Of a stretch of DNA of 64,000 nt, positions 20,438 through 28,896 are shown in pieces. The stretch's first letter is position 1. Every line of letters begins with the position of its first letter. The notes under the pieces were generated by a model, which had not been told where the DNA came from, did not search any database, and was given only the letters and a program-made list of their open reading frames with translations. The position numbers and the translations under genes were made by a program. The DNA comes from Ancylomarina sp. 16SWW S1-10-2. GTDB taxonomy: Bacteria > Bacteroidota > Bacteroidia > Bacteroidales > Marinifilaceae. The stretch spans positions 62,001 through 126,000 of the forward strand of contig NZ_SADB01000010.1 in NCBI RefSeq assembly GCF_009669305.1. Reading direction: 5' to 3'.

Positions 20438-21010
20438 ATGAATAAAAATATATGTGTCTTCTGTTCATCAAGTGATTATTTAGCCGATAAATATTATGAG
20501 GTGGCCAAAGATTTGGGAAGAGCAATTGGAACTTCTGGTAATCACATCGTGTATGGCGGAACAAGCGTTGGATTAATGCATGCGGCAGCTTTTGCGACCA
20601 AAGAATCAGGAGGTAAAGTAATAGGTGTTATTCCTGAGTTAATTCAATCGAAAGGACTTGCTTCTGATTATGCCGATGAGTTGCTTGTTACTGTAGATAT
20701 GAAAGAACGGAAAGAAGTTATTCGCGAAAAGTCGGATGCTTTTATTGCTTTACCAGGTAGTTTTGGAACGCTTGAGGAAATAATGGAAGTAATTACTTTA
20801 AAACAATTAGGATACCATTCAAAGGCGATTGTCTTTATTGATGTTGATGGGTTTTATTCGGCATTAAAGGCACAGTTTGATATGCAGTATCAAGAAAAAT
20901 TTGCCAATGAATCTTTTAGAAAAATGTATATTTTTGTTGATACTGTAGCATATGCTTTAGATTATATAAATAACTATACTGGGGAAGATCAGATTACAAA
21001 ATGGGATTAA
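20438..21010 (+). CDS. LOG family / TIGR00730 Rossmann-fold phosphoribohydrolase-like protein
   Basis: 190-residue protein of the LOG (lysine-decarboxylase-like) family, whose studied members release the base from nucleoside 5'-monophosphates such as cytokinin ribotides or AMP. It keeps ICVFCSSS at the N-terminus, the ERKEVI arginine and the glutamates of GTLEE (E113, E114). Two signature positions differ from the usual PGGxGTxxE and GGGxxGLMG: here PGSFGTLEE (Ser108 for the second Gly) and GGTSVGLMHA. Activity is probable but less certain than in canonical members. It stands between gyrB and, convergently, dapF. Confidence 0.85.
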   Translation: MNKNICVFCSSSDYLADKYYEVAKDLGRAIGTSGNHIVYGGTSVGLMHAAAFATKESGGKVIGVIPELIQSKGLASDYADELLVTVDMKERKEVIREKSDAFIALPGSFGTLEEIMEVITLKQLGYHSKAIVFIDVDGFYSALKAQFDMQYQEKFANESFRKMYIFVDTVAYALDYINNYTGEDQITKWD

Positions 21011-21028
21011 TTTTTTTTACTAAATATA

Positions 21029-21067
21029 AAAATAGCCTTTAATTCGCTGAGAATTAAAGGCTATTTT
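21029..21067. terminator. bidirectional terminator between the LOG-like gene and dapF
   Basis: A perfect 17-base inverted repeat, 21029-21045 with 21051-21067, 5-base loop GCTGA, A-rich on one side and T-rich on the other. It can end transcription from both convergent genes. Confidence 0.9.
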
Positions 21068-21086
21068 ACAGTGTATTTTATTGAGT

Positions 21087-21878
21087 TTAAAATTCAAGTT
21101 TACCATTGAAAACAAAAGTTGCAGGTCCTTTTAGCCAGATATTCTCAAATTTATCGTCTTTTTTATAATCGAAATAAACTTCTAAGTTGCCACCTAGCGT
21201 TTTCACATAAAAGTGATTGCTCTCCGTTTTGAATTGTATTTTGGCCGAAATACTTGATGCAACAACTCCTGTTCCACAAGAGTAGGTTTCGTCTTCTACG
21301 CCGCGTTCATAGGTGCTAACCTGAATATGGTTATTGTCTCCAGAGATAAAGTTAACATTCGTTCCCACTTCTTTAAAGCGTTTGTTATATCGAATCGCTT
21401 TTCCTTCGGTGAAGGTGTCGAAATTATCGTGGTTTGCTATAAATTTTGTATAATGTGGCGAACCAGTGTTTAAGTAATAGAAATTTTCTCCATTTTCAAT
21501 TTCAGAAACATGCTGCATTTGAAGACTAACTATGAGTTGCTCATCTTCGAAACTTATATTAGCAAAATGTTCCCCATCGACAGCAATAAAATGAGCTTTA
21601 TCTTTTATTATATTCAATTTATAGGCGAAAGCAACAATACAGCGTCCACCATTACCACACATACTACCTTCTTTTCCATCAGAATTAAAATATCGCATTT
21701 TAAAATCAAATCCTTCTTCGTTTTCAAGTAGCATAAGTCCATCGCAGCCAATGCCAAATCGTCTGTCGCATAACTTTTCTACTAGAGAAATATTTTCTGC
21801 TGGAAATGATTTATCTCTATTGTCAATCAGAATAAAGTCATTACCTGTGCCTTGGTATTTTGAGAAACAAATTTTCAT
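21087..21878 (-). CDS. dapF: diaminopimelate epimerase
   Basis: Converts LL- to meso-diaminopimelate in the lysine and peptidoglycan pathway, without cofactor, in the cytoplasm. The 263-residue sequence has YQGTGNDFILIDN at the start, the first catalytic cysteine C74 in SMCGNGGR and the second, C201, in TYSCGTGV. FNSDGKEG and RRFGIGCDGLMLLE are further family blocks. Length is normal. No other lysine gene is adjacent; the gene is transcribed alone towards the shared terminator. Confidence 0.96.
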   Translation of the reverse strand: MKICFSKYQGTGNDFILIDNRDKSFPAENISLVEKLCDRRFGIGCDGLMLLENEEGFDFKMRYFNSDGKEGSMCGNGGRCIVAFAYKLNIIKDKAHFIAVDGEHFANISFEDEQLIVSLQMQHVSEIENGENFYYLNTGSPHYTKFIANHDNFDTFTEGKAIRYNKRFKEVGTNVNFISGDNNHIQVSTYERGVEDETYSCGTGVVASSISAKIQFKTESNHFYVKTLGGNLEVYFDYKKDDKFENIWLKGPATFVFNGKLEF

Positions 21879-22508
21879 TTTTACGATATGTTAATAATTA
21901 TTATTGAGAGAATATTGTAGTTCAAAATTGAGCTAATAATATTAAATTAAGGTCAAAAATAGCAATACTGAATCAAATACGTTTATACTATTAGAAAAAG
22001 TTAAAAATATTTGATATTTTCTTAAGTCGATCTAGTTGTTAAAGTTGATCAGAGTAAAACTAATAATAGCTAATGGTTAGAGATAATAATAGGTTCCTTA
22101 GATTCTAGGATACAAAATATATATTAGTAAAAGGAAACATTTTATGCTAACTTACGTAATACAGTAGAACGCGCTCGGATGATTAAGTTTGTTCATATTA
22201 ATTTATTGGTGAAAATTTCAAAAGATATCAAAGAAAATGAAGTGTACTCGATGTATTCCAGTATGGAATGTGTGTGTAAATTAGTTGATAGAACATTGAA
22301 TTAAGTGGCAATAAAGAAAGATGAATCTCTATAAATATTATAAAACTTGTTTTTTATATAGTTATATTCATCAGATTTTAAGTGAGATGAGAGGCTGTTT
22401 TTTCGAGTGTTTTCAAATATAAAGCATTAGTATTTTGTCTTTTTTTTGCAGAATGGTGATGGGGTAAAACTGTAATTAATAAATAACTTGAATATAATAC
22501 TGCTCAGT
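21879..22508. other. long gene-free region upstream of rpoD
   Basis: About 630 AT-rich bases between the divergent dapF and rpoD genes. An open stretch reading K-E-T-F-Y-A-N-L-R continues into an ATG at 22179 and ends at 22304 (41 codons from that ATG), with no ribosome binding site and no family I recognise. It may be chance or a decayed gene. No RNA gene or repeat was recognised here. Confidence 0.3.
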
Positions 22509-22540
22509 TTTGGCTATAAATTTAAAAAGAGCTAATTTTG
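22509..22540 (+). promoter_or_regulatory. Bacteroidota-type promoter of rpoD
   Basis: TTTG at 22509-22512 (-33) and TAATTTTG at 22533-22540 (-7, TAnnTTTG) are separated by exactly 20 bases, the preferred spacing for the Bacteroidota primary sigma factor. Transcription would start near 22546, giving a leader of about 20 bases before the rpoD ATG at 22569. Confidence 0.65.
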
Positions 22541-22568
22541 CACAATATTTCGGGTTGAAAAAGGGACT

Positions 22569-23429
22569 ATGAGACAATTAAAGATAACAAAATCAATTAC
22601 CAATCGTGAGAGTGCTTCTCTTGATAAGTATTTACAAGAGATTGGTAAAGAAGATCTTATTACCGTTGAAGAAGAAGTTGAATTGGCACAACGAATAAAA
22701 AAAGGTGATCAAAAAGCCTTAGAAAAGTTGACAAGAGCTAATTTACGTTTTGTTGTTTCTGTAGCTAAACAATACCAAAATCAAGGTTTAAGTCTACCTG
22801 ACCTTATTAACGAGGGTAATTTAGGTTTGATTAAAGCAGCTGAGAAATTCGACGAAACTCGAGGATTTAAATTCATTTCTTACGCCGTATGGTGGATTCG
22901 TCAATCGATTTTGCAAGCATTGGCTGAGCAATCTCGAATTGTTCGTTTACCATTGAACCAAGTTGGATCTTTGAATAAAATCAATAAAGCTTTTTCTAAA
23001 TTTGAGCAAGAGAACGAGAGAAAACCATCTCCTGAAGAACTTGCTGATCAATTGGAATTGCCTGCTGACAAAGTTGCTGATACGCTTCGTGTATCGGGAC
23101 GTCATATTTCAGTAGATGCACCTTTTGTTGATGGTGAAGATAATTCTTTACTTGATGTTTTGATTAATGATGACTCACCAATCGCTGACCGTAGCTTGTT
23201 GAACGAATCGCTTACTAAAGAGATCGATCGTGCCCTTGCTACTTTAACAGAAAGAGAAAGTGACATTATTAAACTGTTTTTTGGTATTGGAATTCAAGAA
23301 ATGACTCTTGAAGAGATTGGCGAAAAATTTGGTTTAACACGTGAGCGTGTTCGTCAAATTAAAGAAAAAGCGATTCGACGTTTAAGACATACTTCAAGAT
23401 CTAAACTACTTAAGACTTACTTAGGTTAA
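22569..23429 (+). CDS. rpoD: RNA polymerase primary sigma factor RpoD (short Bacteroidota form)
   Basis: Housekeeping sigma factor of 286 residues. Region 1.1 and the large non-conserved insert of proteobacterial sigma-70 are missing, as is usual in Bacteroidota. Present are region 1.2 ([21 protein letters not shown]), region 2 ([50 protein letters not shown]), region 3, and region 4 with the helix-turn-helix [22 protein letters not shown]. This sigma recognises TTTG/TAnnTTTG promoters, one of which lies just upstream of its own gene, suggesting autoregulated expression. It converges on uvrB. Confidence 0.97.
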   Translation: MRQLKITKSITNRESASLDKYLQEIGKEDLITVEEEVELAQRIKKGDQKALEKLTRANLRFVVSVAKQYQNQGLSLPDLINEGNLGLIKAAEKFDETRGFKFISYAVWWIRQSILQALAEQSRIVRLPLNQVGSLNKINKAFSKFEQENERKPSPEELADQLELPADKVADTLRVSGRHISVDAPFVDGEDNSLLDVLINDDSPIADRSLLNESLTKEIDRALATLTERESDIIKLFFGIGIQEMTLEEIGEKFGLTRERVRQIKEKAIRRLRHTSRSKLLKTYLG

Positions 23430-23456
23430 TCGTTTAGAGCTGTGAAAAAATAGATT

Positions 23457-23490
23457 GAGGCTATTGAATTAATTTTCAATGGCCTCTTTG
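23457..23490 (+). terminator. terminator hairpin after rpoD
   Basis: GAGGCTATTGAA at 23457-23468 pairs with TTCAATGGCCTC at 23475-23486 (one wobble); only a short T run follows. It lies between the convergent rpoD and uvrB. Confidence 0.65.
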
Positions 23491-23510
23491 CTATATAAGG
23501 GTTTCGTCTT

Positions 23511-25520
23511 TTAAGATTTCTCTTTCAAGAGTTTCTCAAGTTTATACATTTCATCGCGGAATTGAGCGGCTTGTAGGAAATCTAATTCTTTTGCTGATTT
23601 TTGCATCGATTTCTTCGTTTTAGCTATCGATTTTTCAAGACCTTCTTTACTCATGTATTGTACTACAGGATCGGCAGCAATTTCAACTGTTTCTGGACCA
23701 GAGTATGCATTAGGACTCGAACTACTACCATTTTGCATGATACTGGTTTTATCCTTAATTATTTGAGTCGGTGTTATATTGTGTTTGGAATTATAGGCTA
23801 ATTGTTTTTCTCGTCTATAATTGGTTGAATCAATGGTTTCTTTCATCGATTTAGTAATTCTATCAGCATACATGATAACTAAACCATTGATGTTACGGGC
23901 AGCACGTCCCGAGGTTTGCACCAAGGCTCTTGTCGATCTAAGAAAACCTTCCTTGTCAGCATCCAATATGGCAACTAGGGAAACTTCTGGTAAATCGAGT
24001 CCTTCACGTAAAAGGTTGACTCCAATTAAAACATCAAAGAGACCTAAGCGGAGATCTTCCATAATTTTTACACGATCAAGTGTGTCAACGTCGGAGTGAA
24101 TATAACGACAACGGATATTTAGATCTGCAAAATATTGAGAAAGCTCTTCAGCCATTCTTTTAGTTAGAGTTGTGACTAAAACTCGTTCGTCAATTTCGCT
24201 TCGTTTGTGAATTTCAGCAACTAAATCATCAATTTGATTCAGGCTTGGACGAACATCAATTTGTGGATCTAGCAGACCTGTAGGTCGAATAATTTGTTCC
24301 ACAACGACACCTTCTGATTTTTCTAATTCATAATCTGTTGGCGTTGCACTTACATATATTGTTTGTGAACTTAAGGCTTCAAATTCCTCAAATTTTAGTG
24401 GTCGGTTATCTAGAGCTGAAGGTAAGCGGAATCCATAATCCACAAGGTTTACTTTACGTGAATGGTCACCACCATACATCGCTTTCACCTGTGATAGGGT
24501 AACGTGACTTTCATCAATAACCATTAATATATCATCTGGGAAATAGTCGATTAAGCAGAAAGGACGTGAGCCTTGAGCCCGACCATCAAAATATCGAGAA
24601 TAATTTTCAATACCAGAGCAATAGCCTAATTCCCTAATCATTTCTAAATCGAAAGTCACTTTGTCCTCAACGCGTTTAGCTTCAAGATGTTTACCTATGC
24701 TTTTCATGTAGTCTACATGGGCAACCATATCGTCTTGAATCATTTTAATGGCATTCTGAACCTTGTCTTTACTGGTAATAAATAGGTTAGCTGGGTAGAT
24801 TGTAATTCTATCATAGCGTTCTATTTTGTGTCCATTGAGAGGATCGAAGGAGTAAATTTCATCAATTTCATCATCCCAAAAGGTAATACGGTAGGCAAAG
24901 TCTGCATAAGCAGGAAAAATATCTATTGTATCTCCTTTAACCCTAAAGTTACCTCTCTCAAATTCGACCTCATTCCTTGAATATAAAGCATCAACAAATG
25001 AAAGGAGAAGTTTATTTCTGGAAATACGTTGACCTTGTACCAATTCTAAGACATTGGCATGAAAATCTTCAGGGTTACCAATACCATAAATACAGGAAAC
25101 GGATGAAACGATAATGACATCTTTTCGTCCCGAAAGAAGTGCAGAGGTAGCTCTTAATCTTAATTTTTCTATTTCATCATTAATTGCAAGATCTTTCTCT
25201 ATATAAGTGTTCGTTGTTGGTAAATAGGCTTCTGGTTGGTAATAATCGTAATAACTAACGAAATATTCAACAGCATTATCAGGGAAAAAGTTTTTAAACT
25301 CACCGTATAATTGGGCTGCAAGTGTTTTGTTATGACTTAAAACTAATGTTGGTCGCTGAACTTCATTAATTACATTGGCAATTGTAAAGGTTTTTCCCGA
25401 TCCTGTAACACCTAAAAGCGTCTGAAAAGGATTACCATTATTCAGACCTTCAGTCAGTTGTTTAATAGCTTCGGGTTGGTCGCCAGTTGGTTTAAATTTT
25501 GATACAATTTTAAAGTCCAT
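23511..25520 (-). CDS. uvrB: excinuclease ABC subunit UvrB
   Basis: Damage-verifying helicase-like subunit of nucleotide excision repair, partner of UvrA and UvrC. The start at 25520 (MDFKIVSKFKPTGDQPEAIK) fits the family; the frame stays open 30 bases further upstream but that part is not conserved. Walker A GVTGSGKT at 37-44, the damage-probing beta-hairpin SYYDYYQPEAYLP at about 89-101, DESH box, motif VI TSGRAARN and the C-terminal UVR motif (LDFLQAAQFRDEMYKLEKLL) are all present in the 669 residues. uvrA and uvrC are not in the window. Confidence 0.97.
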   Translation of the reverse strand: MDFKIVSKFKPTGDQPEAIKQLTEGLNNGNPFQTLLGVTGSGKTFTIANVINEVQRPTLVLSHNKTLAAQLYGEFKNFFPDNAVEYFVSYYDYYQPEAYLPTTNTYIEKDLAINDEIEKLRLRATSALLSGRKDVIIVSSVSCIYGIGNPEDFHANVLELVQGQRISRNKLLLSFVDALYSRNEVEFERGNFRVKGDTIDIFPAYADFAYRITFWDDEIDEIYSFDPLNGHKIERYDRITIYPANLFITSKDKVQNAIKMIQDDMVAHVDYMKSIGKHLEAKRVEDKVTFDLEMIRELGYCSGIENYSRYFDGRAQGSRPFCLIDYFPDDILMVIDESHVTLSQVKAMYGGDHSRKVNLVDYGFRLPSALDNRPLKFEEFEALSSQTIYVSATPTDYELEKSEGVVVEQIIRPTGLLDPQIDVRPSLNQIDDLVAEIHKRSEIDERVLVTTLTKRMAEELSQYFADLNIRCRYIHSDVDTLDRVKIMEDLRLGLFDVLIGVNLLREGLDLPEVSLVAILDADKEGFLRSTRALVQTSGRAARNINGLVIMYADRITKSMKETIDSTNYRREKQLAYNSKHNITPTQIIKDKTSIMQNGSSSSPNAYSGPETVEIAADPVVQYMSKEGLEKSIAKTKKSMQKSAKELDFLQAAQFRDEMYKLEKLLKEKS

Positions 25521-25563
25521 ACGATAATGTTTACTTTTTAGTCGCTGCAAATTTAATAAAAAG

Positions 25564-25592
25564 AGAGCATATACGTGAAATGTATATGCTCT
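25564..25592 (-). terminator. terminator of the endonuclease/exonuclease/phosphatase gene
   Basis: Perfect 11-base inverted repeat AGAGCATATAC (25564-25574) with 25582-25592. On the minus strand it is followed by CTTTTTA. It separates the exported nuclease-fold gene from uvrB. Confidence 0.85.
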
Positions 25593-25635
25593 AATGGTTC
25601 TTTCGAACTAAATAATTGAGAATACTCAGCCTTAG

Positions 25636-26655
25636 TTATTTTGTGATTTTGAAATAAACAGGAAAATGGTCGCTAAAACCACCATAGTATTTAGGACCTC
25701 CGTAAGTTCTACTTGGTGTGTAAATACCTTCTTTGTTTTTATAACAGATGTGTTTATTGCGATATATTATTCCTGCATTGTGCTCTGTTCTAAAGCCTTT
25801 GTTTTTACTTAATAGTGAATTAGATACAATTAAATTGTCAAGCATATTCCAATCACCTCTATAATTATATGACCCTTCGCCATTAGCTTCTACGTCATAC
25901 ATCAGGTTATATAGTCCCATTGGGTTGCTTGTATTTTTATTATTATCAGCATTAAGTGTTTCAACGACTGCGTTATCAGTTGGTTCGTCATTAAAATCTC
26001 CCATAATGATAATTTTGGCAAATGGATTTTTTGCTTGAATTTTGTCAATAGCTTTTCTTAATTGCATGGCAACATAAATTCGATTTGGTTCTGATTTTTC
26101 TTGACCACCAAGACGGGAAGGCCAATGATTGACGAAAATGTTTAAAGTGTCTTTTTTACCGACTAAACCTTGTACATAAAGAATATCTCTAGTTTTATAT
26201 TCTTTATCCCATGGAAATTCAATATTAATTGCTTCGTGTTTTAGGTATTTGAAATCGTCTTTTCGATATATAAGAGCGCAATCAATTCCTCTTTTATCAG
26301 GACTCTCACTATGGACAATTTTGTATTTACCTTTTTTTAATCTGTCATGATCAATAAGATCCTCGATCACGTCTCTGTTTTCAACTTCACAAAGTCCAAT
26401 AATTGCGGGTAAAGCTTCTTTGTTTATGGAGCTTAACACGTAACTAAGTTTTGAAACTTTATCATTATATCTTTTCGTATCCCAGTTTAGTTTACCTAGT
26501 GGTGTGAAATCACCATCTCTTTTATCGGGTTGATTAATTGTATCGAATAGATTTTCTACATTATAGAATACAACGGTTAATTCTTTTTTCCCTTTAGAAA
26601 AAGCAGAAAAACATAAAGTCGTCGCAACAAGAAGAAGTAAAGCTTTTTTAAGCAT
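25636..26655 (-). CDS. exported endonuclease/exonuclease/phosphatase family protein
   Basis: 339-residue protein of the DNase I-like metal-dependent hydrolase fold. The start at 26655 (MLKKALLLLVATTLCFSAFS) yields a signal peptide; an ATG nine codons upstream would spoil it. Family motifs: FYNVENLFD (metal ligand Asn/Glu), LCEVENRDV, NHWPSRLGG, IMGDFNDEPTD and the final SDHFPVYF His-Asp pair. All catalytic positions appear intact. The substrate is not predictable: nucleic acid, sugar phosphate or phospholipid headgroup are possible. Similar exported copies are common in Bacteroidota. It is divergent from hcp. Confidence 0.87.
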   Translation of the reverse strand: MLKKALLLLVATTLCFSAFSKGKKELTVVFYNVENLFDTINQPDKRDGDFTPLGKLNWDTKRYNDKVSKLSYVLSSINKEALPAIIGLCEVENRDVIEDLIDHDRLKKGKYKIVHSESPDKRGIDCALIYRKDDFKYLKHEAINIEFPWDKEYKTRDILYVQGLVGKKDTLNIFVNHWPSRLGGQEKSEPNRIYVAMQLRKAIDKIQAKNPFAKIIIMGDFNDEPTDNAVVETLNADNNKNTSNPMGLYNLMYDVEANGEGSYNYRGDWNMLDNLIVSNSLLSKNKGFRTEHNAGIIYRNKHICYKNKEGIYTPSRTYGGPKYYGGFSDHFPVYFKITK

Positions 26656-26867
26656 GAGGTCGTAATTATAATTTGATTTCACCTTCTGGTGGTTCGTTTT
26701 AATTATTAGTCTATTTTCAAAGTTAGTGAAAAAATCGAGTTAGTAAAATTAGAATGTGTATGCTTACCCGAATTTTAAGCTAATTTATTGCTTCTATTTA
26801 ATTATATTTGAAACTTCTTACCTGATAAAGAGAATAAAAGATAAAAAAATCTGAAAATTTTCCTCTT

Positions 26868-26883
26868 TGTAACATTCGTTACA
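26868..26883 (+). promoter_or_regulatory. CRP/FNR-type operator upstream of hcp
   Basis: TGTAAC-ATTC-GTTACA is a perfect 6-4-6 inverted repeat in the form bound by CRP/FNR-family regulators. Its centre (26875.5) lies about 40 bases before the transcription start implied by CATATTTG at 26905-26912, the class II activator position near -41.5. HcpR-type regulators of this family control hcp in other anaerobes. No regulator gene is in the window. Confidence 0.65.
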
Positions 26884-26904
26884 CTTTTTATTGAACTTTT
26901 ACCT

Positions 26905-26912
26905 CATATTTG
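26905..26912 (+). promoter_or_regulatory. candidate -7 element of hcp
   Basis: CATATTTG, a 7/8 match to TAnnTTTG. The place of the -33 element is taken by the right half of the TGTAAC palindrome, as expected for an activator-dependent promoter. A further 10-base palindrome GGTTATAACC (26951-26960) lies in the leader. The rest of the 356-base gap to the divergent nuclease gene holds nothing recognised. Confidence 0.45.
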
Positions 26913-27011
26913 TTGTGTCGAAAGGGAATAACACTCGTCAAATATAAATAGGTTATAACCCATCGATTTTGTAAATTAAATATTCTAATTAATATTTTAA
27001 AAAATACTATT

Positions 27012-28658
27012 ATGGCTATGTTTTGTTATCAGTGTCAAGAGGCAGCAAAAGGAACTGGATGTACAGTAAAGGGTGTTTGTGGAAAAACCGATGAGGTTGC
27101 AAATATTCAGGATTTATTGATGTACGTAATGAAAGGTATTTCGGTTTATAGTACTAAGGCTCGTGAAGCTGGTATTGAAAATGATAAAGTGAACCACTTT
27201 ATAATGACTGGTTTATTTATGACCATTACTAATGCCAATTTTGATAAAGTAAAATTCGTTGAAGCTATTCGTACTGGACTTAAGCTACGTGAAGAGATTA
27301 AAACTCAAGCTGAAGCTGCTGGTGTTAAATTTGAAAATCTTCATCATTCTGCAACATGGTTTGCTGATGCTGAAAATGATTTTGATGCAAAAGCTCGTGT
27401 AATTGGTGTTTTATCAACTGAAAATGAAGATGTTCGTTCTTTAAGAGAATTGACTATTTATGGATTGAAAGGTTTTGCTGCTTACGTTGAGCATGCTTAT
27501 AACCTAGGTTTAGAGAAAGCTGAAATGTATGCATTTATGCAAAAAGCTTTAGAAGCGACTACTGACGATTCTTTATCTGTTGACGAATTGGTAGCTTTAG
27601 TAATGGAATGTGGTGCTAATGGTGTATCTGCTATGGCAATTTTAGATGAAGCTAACACAACAGCTTATGGTAATCCAGAAATTACTGAAGTAAATATAGG
27701 TGTAAGTGATAAACCAGGTATCCTAATTTCAGGTCACGATTTGAGAGATATGGAGCAATTGTTGAAGCAAACTGAAGGAACAGGTGTTGATGTTTACACT
27801 CACTCAGAAATGTTGCCAGCAAACTATTATCCAGCATTCAAAAAATATAAGCACTTTGTAGGTAACTACGGAAATGCATGGTGGAAACAAAACGAAGAAT
27901 TTGAGACATTTAACGGACCTATTCTTTTCACTACAAACTGTATTGTTCCTCCTAAAAAAACATCTACATACCAAGATAAAGTATATACAACAGGTGCTTC
28001 TGGTTTCCCTGGATTCAAGCATATTGAGCCTGATGAAAATGGAATAAAAGATTTCTCTGAAATTATTGAAGTGGCTAAAAAATGTGCCTCTCCAATTGAA
28101 ATTGAAAAAGGAACTATTATAGGTGGTTTTGCTCATAACCAAGTTATGCAATTGGCTGATAAGGTTGTTGATGCTGTTAAAACTGGTGCTATTCGTAAAT
28201 TCTTTGTTATGGCAGGTTGCGATGGAAGAATGAAAAGTCGTGATTACTATACTGAATTTGCTGCTGCTTTACCAAAAGATACAGTTATTTTAACTGCTGG
28301 TTGTGCTAAATACCGTTACAATAAACTACAGCTAGGTGATATCGGAGGAATTCCAAGAGTATTAGATGCAGGTCAGTGTAACGATTCATACTCATTAGCT
28401 GTTATTGCATTGAAATTGAAAGAAGTATTTGAGTTGAATGATATTAATGAATTACCAATTGCTTACAACATTGCATGGTACGAGCAAAAAGCTGTAATTG
28501 TATTGTTAGCACTTCTTTCTTTAGGTGTTAAGAACATTCACTTAGGACCAACATTGCCAGCTTTCCTTTCTCCAAATGTAGCTAAAGTATTAGTAGATAC
28601 TTTCGGGATTGCAGGAATTGGAACTGTTGACGAAGACATGAAAATGTTTCTTAACTAA
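27012..28658 (+). CDS. hcp: hybrid cluster protein (hydroxylamine / nitric oxide reductase)
   Basis: Cytoplasmic iron-sulfur protein that carries the hybrid 4Fe-2S-2O cluster and detoxifies nitric oxide or hydroxylamine. The N-terminal cysteines C5, C8, C17 and C23 follow Cx2Cx8Cx5C, the spacing of the [4Fe-4S] forms from strict anaerobes, not the longer enterobacterial one. Hybrid-cluster ligand regions [31 protein letters not shown] and [11 protein letters not shown] ... GQCNDSYS are present. Length 548 is standard. No hcr reductase gene is adjacent. A CRP/FNR-type palindrome upstream suggests induction by nitrosative stress or low redox. Confidence 0.96.
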   Translation: MAMFCYQCQEAAKGTGCTVKGVCGKTDEVANIQDLLMYVMKGISVYSTKAREAGIENDKVNHFIMTGLFMTITNANFDKVKFVEAIRTGLKLREEIKTQAEAAGVKFENLHHSATWFADAENDFDAKARVIGVLSTENEDVRSLRELTIYGLKGFAAYVEHAYNLGLEKAEMYAFMQKALEATTDDSLSVDELVALVMECGANGVSAMAILDEANTTAYGNPEITEVNIGVSDKPGILISGHDLRDMEQLLKQTEGTGVDVYTHSEMLPANYYPAFKKYKHFVGNYGNAWWKQNEEFETFNGPILFTTNCIVPPKKTSTYQDKVYTTGASGFPGFKHIEPDENGIKDFSEIIEVAKKCASPIEIEKGTIIGGFAHNQVMQLADKVVDAVKTGAIRKFFVMAGCDGRMKSRDYYTEFAAALPKDTVILTAGCAKYRYNKLQLGDIGGIPRVLDAGQCNDSYSLAVIALKLKEVFELNDINELPIAYNIAWYEQKAVIVLLALLSLGVKNIHLGPTLPAFLSPNVAKVLVDTFGIAGIGTVDEDMKMFLN

Positions 28659-28690
28659 GAATTAAAAATTTACAACTAAATCACAAATAT

Positions 28691-28712
28691 GTAGTGGCTT
28701 TTTAGCCACTAC
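28691..28712 (+). terminator. hairpin after hcp
   Basis: GTAGTGGC (28691-28698) and GCCACTAC (28705-28712) form a perfect 8-bp stem with a T-rich loop 33 bases after the hcp stop; the following T run is poor. Confidence 0.5.
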
Positions 28713-28810
28713 GTATTCTTTAAAGTATTTGATAGGCGATTATCAAATAGATTGACAAAAAAATCTTGTTAGTAAGATTAATGTTAGATTATATTTGGGT
28801 TAATGACTTA

Positions 28811-28853
28811 AACTGTTCAAAAAAGGGTTCATCCTCTTTTGAGCAGTTTTTGT
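28811..28853 (+). terminator. second hairpin between hcp and the PepSY gene
   Basis: AACTGTTCAAAA (28811-28822) pairs with TTTTGAGCAGTT (28837-28848), one wobble, followed by T residues. It probably insulates the PepSY gene from hcp transcription. Confidence 0.6.
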
Positions 28854-28896
28854 TTATTTTAGACTTTAGGTTTTAGCTCTCAAAATTGTATTATTG

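Noticed and set aside
22179..22304. 41-codon frame upstream of rpoD
   Set aside because: No ribosome binding site, no recognisable family, and length compatible with chance in AT-rich sequence; mentioned only in the intergenic entry.
25521..25550. Ten extra N-terminal residues for UvrB
   Set aside because: They are basic and not part of the conserved UvrB start; the family begins at the later ATG.
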